Origin: CAUZIZ01 sp965222655
Lineage (GTDB): Bacteria; Acidobacteriota; UBA6911; RPQK01; JAJDTT01
Assembly (NCBI GenBank): GCA_965222655.1
Contig: CBDCUP010000022.1
Coordinates: forward strand, 186,001 to 250,000
Direction of reading: 5' to 3'
Length of the DNA stretch: 64,000 nt
Position 1 is the first letter of the stretch. Every line of letters starts with the position of its first letter. Positions 25,730 through 32,901 of the stretch are shown one piece after another. Both the position numbers and the translations under genes were made by a program. Below the pieces are notes generated by a model. It was not told the origin of the DNA and did no database searches. It worked only from the letters and a program-made list of their open reading frames with translations.

Positions 25730-25830
25730 GATTGCATCGAAAGGGCTACCCGAGCACGAAAGGCTCGGGGCGCAAAGCTGAGACCTACCTCGGATACCGA
25801 CAGGGTCGATCAGTTGCCGAAGGTCAGTCT
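25730..25830 (+). promoter_or_regulatory. Cyclic di-GMP-I (GEMM) type riboswitch
   Basis: The leader of the subtilase gene carries the GEMM-I aptamer core: GAAAGGGCTACCC, hairpin CCCGAG-CACGAAAGG-CTCGGG, the invariant GGCGCAAAGC, a second helix region (CCTACCTCGGATACCGACAG), and the closing TTGCCGAAGG. By comparison with the Vc2 riboswitch, the ligand-contacting G20, A47 and C92 equivalents are all present, so the expected ligand is cyclic di-GMP rather than cGAMP. The aptamer ends about 27 bp before the GTG start at 25857, a spacing that allows control of translation initiation. Whether it is an on or off switch cannot be told. Confidence 0.8.
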
Positions 25831-25856
25831 CTTCGCATCGCCAGAGGGAGGTCTCC

Positions 25857-27674
25857 GTGCGAAGAAAATCATGCGAGTGCAGTTGGCTGTCTTTTTCATT
25901 TTCGGTTCTATCAATTTTCCTTATCTTACTCGCCGGTCCTGGTGGCCGCACCCTGGGGGGGAACGATCCCGATCTGGGTAAGAGAATCTGTCCCCGTTTG
26001 CAGGAAGAGGTCGAACTTCTCTCTGTTCACCCGCAATACGACTATCGGATTCCCGTTATCGTTCAGGTCGAACCCAATTTCTTCCGGAGGACCCTCAAAT
26101 CGGGTCGGAAAGGTGGCCGAGAGCTTCCGAATACCCTCAACAGAGTGCATGGCTACAGCGCACGGCTGAGCGCGAGACAGATCCAGCTGGTGCTGCAGTC
26201 CAATCTCGTCGAATATGTCACCATCGATGCACCTATCCGACCCCACTACGACAACGTCCTTGACCAAAACGTCCTGCGCGAGACGATTGGCGTGGACCAG
26301 GTCTATGCGACTGGGCAAGGCGTCACGGTCGCTGTCTTCGACTCCGGTATTGATGGGCATGGAGATCTCATCCACAGGGATCGCTTGAAGGCATCCGTCG
26401 ACTTTACTTCTGGCAAAGCCGTGATCGTTCGCGGGAAGCGTGCGAAGAGTATGGACGACTATGGCCATGGCACCCATGTGGCGGGCATCATTGGAGGGAC
26501 GGGTACGGACTCCAATGGGGCGTACATGGGAGTTGCACCTGAGTCGGATTTCGTGGACCTCAAAGTCATTGGCGCAGATGGATGGGGTCTGACGAGCAAT
26601 CTCATCAAGGCGATTGATTGGGTGATCACGAACAAGGACAAGTACCAGGTTCAGGTAGCCAATCTGTCTCTGGGTCATGCTCCCGTCGAGTCCTACACCC
26701 AGGATCCCCTGTGCCAAGCAGTGGAAGGGATGGTCGAAGCAGGAATTGTAAGCATCGTTTCAGCGGGCAATCTGGGCAAGACGGACGAGCACCCGAAGAT
26801 TTGGGGGGGCATTACCAGTCCGGGCATCGATCCTTTGGTGATCACCGTCGGCTCAGTGAACACCCGTGAGACCTTGACCCATTCTGATGACATTGCCACC
26901 AGCTTTGGGTCTCGGGGCCCGACAGTCGATGGGCTATTCAAGCCGGACCTGGTTGCCCCGGGCAACCGAGTGGTGTCCTTGCTAGCAGACGGAAGCTTCT
27001 TGCATCAAGAGCACCCCGAGTTGCAGACAGATAGCAACTACATCTCTCTAAGCGGCTCGAGTATGTCCACGGCCTTTGTGAGTGGAACAGTCGCCGCGAT
27101 ACTGGGCAAGAATCCAGACCTCAATCCGCATATGGTGAAGCTCATTCTGATGTTGACAGCTATCAAGTTGAACCAGCCCAGTATGCTGGAACAGGGAAAT
27201 GGACTGTTAAACGCGAAAACAGCCGTGGAGTTGGCGGAGGTAATAGATGTAGACAACCGCACAGTTACGGCGGCTGTGTCTCCCACCTGGTTGCTGGACG
27301 GTGAGGAGGTCTGGGCCGGCGGTAGTTTTGCCTATGGCGATCAGATCATCTACAGCCAGTTGGTGGATTCTCAGATCAACGAGTTCTGGGGCAGCGGAGT
27401 CTTCTGGAGTGATGGGGTGTTCTGGAGCGACGGCGTGTTCTGGTCCGATGGGGTGTTCTGGAGCGATGGCGTCTTCTGGTCGGACGGCGTCTTCTGGTCG
27501 GATGGGACCCTGGCCTGGACCGACGGTGTCTTCTGGTCCGATGGGGTCTTCTGGAGTGACGGCGTCTTTTGGTCCGATGGGGTCTTCTGGAGCGATGGCG
27601 TCTTCTGGTCGGATGGTGTCTTCTGGTCGGACGAGAGTCTGTCTGCTGATGTTTTTGAGGGCGATCCCAACTAG
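25857..27674 (+). CDS. Secreted S8 family serine peptidase (subtilase) with WSDG repeat tail
   Basis: The 605-residue product starts at GTG with a signal sequence (residues 8-30). It has a short propeptide-like region (VIVQVEPN...RVHGYSARLSARQI) and then the subtilisin catalytic triad: Asp162 (AVFDSGIDGHGD), His207 (DYGHGTHVAGIIGG) and Ser402 (SGSSMSTAFVSGTVA), with the oxyanion asparagine region SAGNLGKT. Residues about 515-593 are a hexapeptide array, mostly VFWSDG. Subtilases with WSDG-type tails are, as I recall, frequent in acidobacteria; the role of the tail is unknown. A cyclic di-GMP riboswitch stands directly upstream, so secretion of this protease is probably tied to the motile/sessile switch. 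Confidence 0.92.
   Translation: MRRKSCECSWLSFSFSVLSIFLILLAGPGGRTLGGNDPDLGKRICPRLQEEVELLSVHPQYDYRIPVIVQVEPNFFRRTLKSGRKGGRELPNTLNRVHGYSARLSARQIQLVLQSNLVEYVTIDAPIRPHYDNVLDQNVLRETIGVDQVYATGQGVTVAVFDSGIDGHGDLIHRDRLKASVDFTSGKAVIVRGKRAKSMDDYGHGTHVAGIIGGTGTDSNGAYMGVAPESDFVDLKVIGADGWGLTSNLIKAIDWVITNKDKYQVQVANLSLGHAPVESYTQDPLCQAVEGMVEAGIVSIVSAGNLGKTDEHPKIWGGITSPGIDPLVITVGSVNTRETLTHSDDIATSFGSRGPTVDGLFKPDLVAPGNRVVSLLADGSFLHQEHPELQTDSNYISLSGSSMSTAFVSGTVAAILGKNPDLNPHMVKLILMLTAIKLNQPSMLEQGNGLLNAKTAVELAEVIDVDNRTVTAAVSPTWLLDGEEVWAGGSFAYGDQIIYSQLVDSQINEFWGSGVFWSDGVFWSDGVFWSDGVFWSDGVFWSDGVFWSDGTLAWTDGVFWSDGVFWSDGVFWSDGVFWSDGVFWSDGVFWSDESLSADVFEGDPN
27399..27635 (+). repeat. 18-bp tandem repeat encoding VFWSDG
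   Basis: There are twelve 18-bp units coding VFWSDG (the last ends in E), split after the sixth by one 21-bp unit coding TLAWTDG. Third positions and serine codons (AGC, AGT, TCG, TCC) vary from unit to unit while the protein repeat is constant, which shows selection on the amino-acid sequence rather than recent DNA slippage. Confidence 0.9.
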
Positions 27675-27784
27675 CAGCACCGGCTAGCGATGCATCGTCG
27701 GCAGTACGGTTGCGTCTGCCGGACAAAATCGGCCAGTGGTTCCGGAGGATCCGGCCACCGATTCCCGAGGTGGTACCCGCCGGC

Positions 27785-28898
27785 CTAGCCCTGGGACCGC
27801 GTGATCACGCCGGCGTCGACCAGCTCACCCAAAGCCTGCTTGACACATGACACGTATGCTCCTGGGTTGGGCCAGGGATCGGCGAAGCTGCAGGGGATCT
27901 CAGGAAAGAGAAGTCGCTCCGATCGTCTCACGTTGTAGAGTCGGTTGCGGACCCCTCCGGGCCAGAGGACTTCGACATCACCCCGACGGGCCCCTCCGAG
28001 ACCGAACGTGAGTGCGAAGCTGTTCTGCGAGGCGTAGCTCGATCCCCCAGGACAGGCATGATTGCTGTGGGCTTTAGATCGCGGTGTGAAGGATACGACG
28101 CCCCCGATTCCGTCGTGATTTGCTGCTCCACCGGCCGTGACTCCGGCAGTTCCGAGCAAGCTCACCTCGACCGAACCGTTGCTGTTGTTCCCACTGTTGA
28201 TCTCGATGGCAAGGCTCCCGTTGGGTGGATTGATTCCGGTCCAAACGAACTGCCCGGAAAAGGGGAAGGTTTCAGCAAACACCGGAACGAATGAGGCCAA
28301 GGCATTGAATGGCGACATGAAGGGAATAGGCATGGCAGCGGCGTAAGGTACCAGCGGAATGGGAGGAGGGGCGTTCTGATTGGAGACCGAGACGATATCG
28401 ACAAAGCCATCCCGGTTTAGATCGCCGACAGCCATCCCGTGCTCGTCTCGCCGGAGATGGTCGGCCGACGTGGGTGGAACCAAGACCGTTGCATCGAACT
28501 TGAACGACCCTGATCCGTCGTTCTCCAAGATGACGCCGGGATTCGAGCTTTCAATTATCAAGCCGACGTCAAGTCCGCCCACGTAAACGATATCCGAGTC
28601 GGCATCATTGTCGTAGTCCGCGGTAGACGTTCCCCATCCGAACACGGACGCCAGCTCGGGATCGACACCCGCATCGGTAAAGCTCCCATCTACGTTCTGG
28701 AAGAAGTGGCGAGAAGTTTGGGCACCCAGCCCGGAGCCCGGTATGCCCAGAAAGGCCTCGAAGTAATCGCCGGTATTGGTAGCGAAGACGTCGAGGGTTC
28801 CGACGTGGTTGAAGTCCGCAAGGGAGATTCCCATCCAGTCACCTGGACTTCCCAGTAGATTCGCGCTGTCCGTCACGTCCGTGAAGTAGATCCGCAGC
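27785..28898 (-). pseudogene. ASPIC/UnbV-type VCBS repeat protein, 5' truncated
   Basis: The C-terminal region is the ASPIC/UnbV domain (NSFALTFGLGGARRGDVEVLWPGG), preceded by FG-GAP/VCBS units (SLADFNHVGTLDVFATN, TADYDNDADSDIVYVGG, VGDLNRDGFVDIVSVSN). The first methionine gives 363 residues, but the frame is open further upstream to 28898 (RIYFTDVTDSANL), where homology to the family should continue for several hundred residues and instead stops at a transposase remnant. The gene therefore seems to have lost its 5' part, including the signal peptide. The last 36 residues (PCSFADPWPNPGAYVSCVKQ...) are an unusual tail. Confidence 0.7.
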
Positions 28899-29031
28899 TA
28901 CCAGCTGTCGCACGTTCCTCAGCGTCTGTCCGAGGAGCAAGCGCAGAAGGTACTCGAAGGCTCACTCAGCGCGCCAGGTGAACATCGCAGTTGGGCTCGC
29001 CTGCTGCGCAAGATCTATGAAATCTGCTGAG
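28896..29031 (+). pseudogene. 3' remnant of an IS91-like transposase
   Basis: Read on the plus strand, the segment codes for SYQLSHVPQRLSEEQAQKV, then RSWARLLRKIYEIC and a stop. The last part resembles the region just before the C-terminal zinc motif in IS91/IS801-type transposases (usual form RWARLLRKIYEVDPLxCPxC). There is no start or catalytic part. Its left edge is exactly where the UnbV frame breaks, so it marks an old rearrangement. Confidence 0.5.
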
Positions 29032-29049
29032 GAGGAGCTGAGCTAGAGT

Positions 29050-29079
29050 GCATGCTGGCTCGGAGTCGCCTGGCCAGCA
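29050..29079. terminator. Hairpin downstream of the DUF1501 gene
   Basis: ATGCTGGC at the start pairs with GCCAGCAT at the end around a 13-nt loop, about 20 bp beyond the DUF1501 stop codon on the minus strand. It may be a terminator of the PSD1-DUF1501 operon. There is no T-run. Confidence 0.45.
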
Positions 29080-29098
29080 TCAACTTGACAGTACCCCA

Positions 29099-30580
29099 TC
29101 AGGCAATGAGCTTGTGCACGACATTGCCGTGGACATCGGTCAGGCGGAAGTCGCGGCTATTGTGGCGGAAGGTGAGCTGCTCGTGATCCAGGCCCAAAAG
29201 GTGGAGTATGGTGGCGTGGAGATCGTGATGCGAGACGGGGTCCTTGACCGCGTGCATCCCGAGCTCGTCGGTCGCGCCGTGCGTGATCCCCGGCTTGACA
29301 CCGCCGCCCGCCATCCACATGGAGAAGCCGTAGTGGTGATGGCCACGGCCGAGGGTTTTCTTTATAAGCTTCTTATCCCCCTCCTCAAACGGCGTACGAC
29401 CGAACTCAGTGGCCCAAACGACGAGCGTGTCGTCGAGCAGACCACGTGACTTCAGGTCCAGGATGAGGGCCGTGATGCCGCGATCGGTGCGCGCCGCGTT
29501 CGTGCGGTGGTTGTCGACGAGCCCGCCGCGGTTGCCGTGCGCGTCCCATCGCCGCCCCCGGGCACCGTCGAGAATCTCAACGAAACGGACGCCGCTCTCA
29601 ACCAGCCGTCTCGCCGTCAGGCACTTCCTCCCGAAGTCGGTGTCACCATAAAGCGCTTTCACCGAGTCCGGCTCATGCCGGATATCGAAGAGCTCCGGCG
29701 CTTCCGTCTGCATGCGAAACGCCGTCTCGAATGCAGCGATACGCGCGTCGAGCTCGGGCTGCGTGCGATGCTTGTCGCGATGGAGGCGATTCAACTTCCG
29801 CACCAGATCCAACTGTTCGCGATGCTGGCCTCGGCTGAGAAATGCCGGAGCCTCGATGTGCGGCACCGGTGGATTCCCGGGCTCGAGGTCCGCCAGCGTG
29901 GCCTGGTGGAAACCAGGGAGGAATCCGGCATCGTGGAGCGCGCGCCCGCCGGACGGTCGGCCGTCCGCCATCACCACGAATCCCGGCATGTTCTGGTTCT
30001 CCGTCCCCAGCCCGTAGGTCACCCAGGAGCCAAGACTGGGATAGCCCTGTCTGGAATAACCCGTGTGCATGAGGATCTGGCCGACGGAGTGAAGCGCTGA
30101 ATCGGTGTGCATCGAGTTGATGAATGCGATGTCGTCGACCACCTGCGTCAGGTTCGGGAAGATCTCGCTGACCCAGGCGCCGCTCTGGCCATAGCGCTTG
30201 AAGGAGAACACCGGCGGAACGATGCGCGAGTTGTCGTAATTCTTCTCCGGGTTCAGGCCTTCCAGGTCTTCTATGGAGAATATGTCTCGCGCCAATTTTC
30301 CCGCGTGCTTTTTCAGGATCGGCTTCGGATCGAACGTCTCAAGCTGACTTGCGCCACCGACCATGAACAGGAGGATGACGTTCTTCGCCCTGGGCGCGAA
30401 GTGTGGCTGCCTGGGTGCAAGTGGCATGTCGAGGTCAGCCGCCGGCACAGCCTGCACACCACTCGCCTTCGGGTCCGCGAGCAGGCTGGCCAAGGCGATG
30501 CCGCCCAGGCCGAGTTCCTTGAGGAACCCACGGCGGTCCCAACCCACCGGTCGAATTTCATTGGCTGCATCAGTGAACAT
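29099..30580 (-). CDS. DUF1501 domain protein with Tat signal
   Basis: The 493-residue protein begins with a twin-arginine signal (DRRGFLKELGLGGIALASLL, residues about 15-35), and continues with the DUF1501 sulfatase-like fold (KNVILLFMVGGASQLETFDPKP; MHTDSALHSVGQILMHTGYSRQGYPSLGSWVTYGLG; LVVWATEFGRTPF; GRGHHHYGFSMWMAGGGVKPG). Members belong to the alkaline phosphatase/sulfatase superfamily and are nearly always encoded next to PSD1 genes in planctomycetes, verrucomicrobia and acidobacteria; their reaction is not established. The start overlaps the 3' end of the PSD1 gene by 11 bp, so the two form an operon. A 300-bp fragment of a close relative lies at 20882. Confidence 0.9.
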   Translation of the reverse strand: MFTDAANEIRPVGWDRRGFLKELGLGGIALASLLADPKASGVQAVPAADLDMPLAPRQPHFAPRAKNVILLFMVGGASQLETFDPKPILKKHAGKLARDIFSIEDLEGLNPEKNYDNSRIVPPVFSFKRYGQSGAWVSEIFPNLTQVVDDIAFINSMHTDSALHSVGQILMHTGYSRQGYPSLGSWVTYGLGTENQNMPGFVVMADGRPSGGRALHDAGFLPGFHQATLADLEPGNPPVPHIEAPAFLSRGQHREQLDLVRKLNRLHRDKHRTQPELDARIAAFETAFRMQTEAPELFDIRHEPDSVKALYGDTDFGRKCLTARRLVESGVRFVEILDGARGRRWDAHGNRGGLVDNHRTNAARTDRGITALILDLKSRGLLDDTLVVWATEFGRTPFEEGDKKLIKKTLGRGHHHYGFSMWMAGGGVKPGITHGATDELGMHAVKDPVSHHDLHATILHLLGLDHEQLTFRHNSRDFRLTDVHGNVVHKLIA

Positions 30581-32789
30581 AGATGAACTCGCTCAGGCTC
30601 ATGACGGCATGGCAGTATTGTACCAGCGGGCTTTGAGCATCCGAAGACCCCGGCTCCTTTCCTTCCTCCACCGCGCCAGCACGCGCTTGACCGAGAAACG
30701 ACAGGCCGAGATCGCGTTCTTCCACTGTCGGTGACCGAGAGAGAGCAATCCGGTATGCCGACTCGATCTGTGCGCCGGGGTCGCCTCCGACTCTGTCCCG
30801 CACGCGTTGTGCGAAGCGCTTCGCCTGCTCCCACACGAATGGCGCATTCAGCATGAACGCCGCACTGCTCGGTGTCGTGCTGATGTCACGAACGCCGACG
30901 CTTCGCGCGTTGTCCGGAAGGTCGAAGATCTTGAGGACCGGATGGACGATGAGGCGCGGCGACATGAGATAAAGGGACCGGCGCCATGTGTCCGGCGTGT
31001 CCTTGAAAGGTTTCTTGCGGCTGCCAATGGGAATGCTGCGCCCGTACATGTTCGTGCGCAGAGAGCCGGAAACGCTCAACATGTGATCGCGGATGACTTC
31101 AGCCTCCATCCGCAAGGGCCTGCGGTGCCACAGGTACTCGTTGTGAGCGTCGCGCTGCGCCTGAGCCATCTTCAGGCCGGCCGCCTGTTTGTACACGGCG
31201 CTGTTCATGATCAGCCGGTGGATCGGTTTCAAGCGCCAGCCCTCCTGGATCAGCTTCGAAGCGAGCCAATCCAACAGAGCAGGGTGTGTGGGCTCGGTAC
31301 CCAGTCTGCCGAAATCATTCGGGGTGCTGACGATGCCGCGCCCGAAATGATGTTGCCAGAGACGATTGACGATCACCCGAGCCAGCAACGGACCGGCGCC
31401 ATGCTCGACGTCGGTGAGCCAATTCGCAAGCGCCCGAAGTTTCGACGCCTCGAGCTGCGCGTCCGGGCCATCCGTGGTCTCGCGATCGGGCCGCCAATCC
31501 TTGGTGGTGCGACCGCCCCGCATCAAGACGCGCAGAAACCCCGGATCGACTGGCTTGATGGGTCGCTGCCAACTGCCGCCGGCCAAAAGATGGGGTGTGA
31601 CTACTTTCAGGGCCACGTGGTTGCCGTTTGCGTCTGGCTCGACCTCGACTTCGTCGAAGAACACAGCCGTCAACTGGTAATACTCTTCGGCCGTGATCGG
31701 ATCGATCTTGTGGTCGTGGCAACGCGCACACCCGACCGTCAGGGCAAGGAATGCTTGACCGGTCGTCGACACCATGTCGTCGAGGCGGTGAAACTTGCGA
31801 TCGTTCGGGTTGGTGTTGCTGCCCAGGTTCGTTCCTAGGTGAACGAACCTGCCCAGGTCCCGCCTGCCGGCGGGGGAACCCTTCGGAGCGCCGGCAACCT
31901 GGTAGCGGACGAACTCGTCGTAAGGCAGGTCGTCATTGAAAGCGCGAATCACGGCGTCGCGGAATCGATAAGCGTCCCCTCGAATTTCGTTATACCCGTC
32001 GTGTGCTCCGACGCTCTCGCCAAACCGAGCTACATCGAACCAGTGCCGTGCCCACCGTTCGCCATAGTGTGGGCTGGCGAGCAACCAGTCAACCAGCTGG
32101 CGATAGGCGTCCGCAGAGGAATCTCGAACGAACGCCCCGACTTCGTCGGGCGCAGGCGGCAGACCGACCAGGTCAAAGTAGGCGCGGCGAATCAGCGTCC
32201 GCCGATCTGCCTCTTGCGCTGGGCGAAACTGCTTTTCACGGAGCTTCGCGAGGATGAAACGATCAATCGGCGAATGCCTCCACGCGGCCGCATCCGGACT
32301 TGCCGTATCCGGACTTGCCGCCGCCGGCGGCAGCGGAGGCGGATCGATATGCAGTGGGCGGAAGGCCCAGTGCCGACGTCCCGATTCGAGATCGATCGCC
32401 GTCGTATCAACGGCCTGCGAATCTCTCGGATCGGGCGCGCCGAGGGCCACCCATTTGACGAAGTCGGCGATGACCTCGTCAGGCAGTTTGCCGCCGGGCG
32501 GCATCTGCAGGTTGTCGTTCGCGTACTTGAGAGCCTCGATCAGCATCGACTGATCGGGTCGCCCCGGCACGACGACGGACCCCTGCGCCCCACCCTGCTG
32601 GACACCCGCCCGCGTGTCGAGTTGCAATTTCCCCATCAGCGTTCCCGTGCGGGCGGCCTCCGCCGAGTGACACCGATAGCACCGCTCCGCCAGCACCGGG
32701 CGGATCTTCTTCTCGAAGAAATCGATACGGTTTTGACCAGGTTCCTCGAAGGCTCCGAGCAGGCTGAGGGCGATTACCAATGTGATCAC
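30570..32789 (-). CDS. PSD1 / planctomycete cytochrome C domain protein
   Basis: The 739-residue product has a short signal peptide, then a PSCyt1 domain with one haem-type motif CYRCH (ERCYRCHSAEAARTG, residues about 36-40), followed by DUF1549 (RFILAKLREKQFRPAQEADRRTLIRRAYFDLVGLPPAPDEV... YGERWARHWFDVARFGES) and DUF1553 (LARVIVNRLWQHHFGRGIVSTPNDFGRLG... HRLIMNSAVYKQ). It is probably an exported redox or sugar-processing protein working with the DUF1501 partner. At 739 residues it is on the short side because it lacks the frequent insert between DUF1549 and DUF1553. The overlap with the next gene supports co-translation. Confidence 0.9.
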   Translation of the reverse strand: MITLVIALSLLGAFEEPGQNRIDFFEKKIRPVLAERCYRCHSAEAARTGTLMGKLQLDTRAGVQQGGAQGSVVVPGRPDQSMLIEALKYANDNLQMPPGGKLPDEVIADFVKWVALGAPDPRDSQAVDTTAIDLESGRRHWAFRPLHIDPPPLPPAAASPDTASPDAAAWRHSPIDRFILAKLREKQFRPAQEADRRTLIRRAYFDLVGLPPAPDEVGAFVRDSSADAYRQLVDWLLASPHYGERWARHWFDVARFGESVGAHDGYNEIRGDAYRFRDAVIRAFNDDLPYDEFVRYQVAGAPKGSPAGRRDLGRFVHLGTNLGSNTNPNDRKFHRLDDMVSTTGQAFLALTVGCARCHDHKIDPITAEEYYQLTAVFFDEVEVEPDANGNHVALKVVTPHLLAGGSWQRPIKPVDPGFLRVLMRGGRTTKDWRPDRETTDGPDAQLEASKLRALANWLTDVEHGAGPLLARVIVNRLWQHHFGRGIVSTPNDFGRLGTEPTHPALLDWLASKLIQEGWRLKPIHRLIMNSAVYKQAAGLKMAQAQRDAHNEYLWHRRPLRMEAEVIRDHMLSVSGSLRTNMYGRSIPIGSRKKPFKDTPDTWRRSLYLMSPRLIVHPVLKIFDLPDNARSVGVRDISTTPSSAAFMLNAPFVWEQAKRFAQRVRDRVGGDPGAQIESAYRIALSRSPTVEERDLGLSFLGQARAGAVEEGKEPGSSDAQSPLVQYCHAVMSLSEFIYVH

Positions 32790-32901
32790 GCGACTTCCTC
32801 ACCTTTGCATTCGATATTCTGTTCGGATTGTAGCAAGAAATCCACCAAGGCGTTGCAAGGGAGATTGGCTTAGGGATTCCTGAACCGTATACTCAACAAT
32901 C

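Noticed and set aside
27399..27635. Regular 18-bp repeats as a CRISPR array
   Set aside because: There are no spacers, the repeat is continuous with an open frame, and no cas genes are present.
27207..27680. Antisense frames with repeated PEDTIRPEDAI or DQKTPS-like units
   Set aside because: They mirror the VFWSDG-coding tandem repeat of the subtilase gene; the repetitive look is inherited from the sense strand.
30807..31838. 343-codon and 344-codon plus-strand frames within the PSD1 region
   Set aside because: They are antisense to the PSD1 gene, whose haem motif and DUF1549/DUF1553 signatures are clear.
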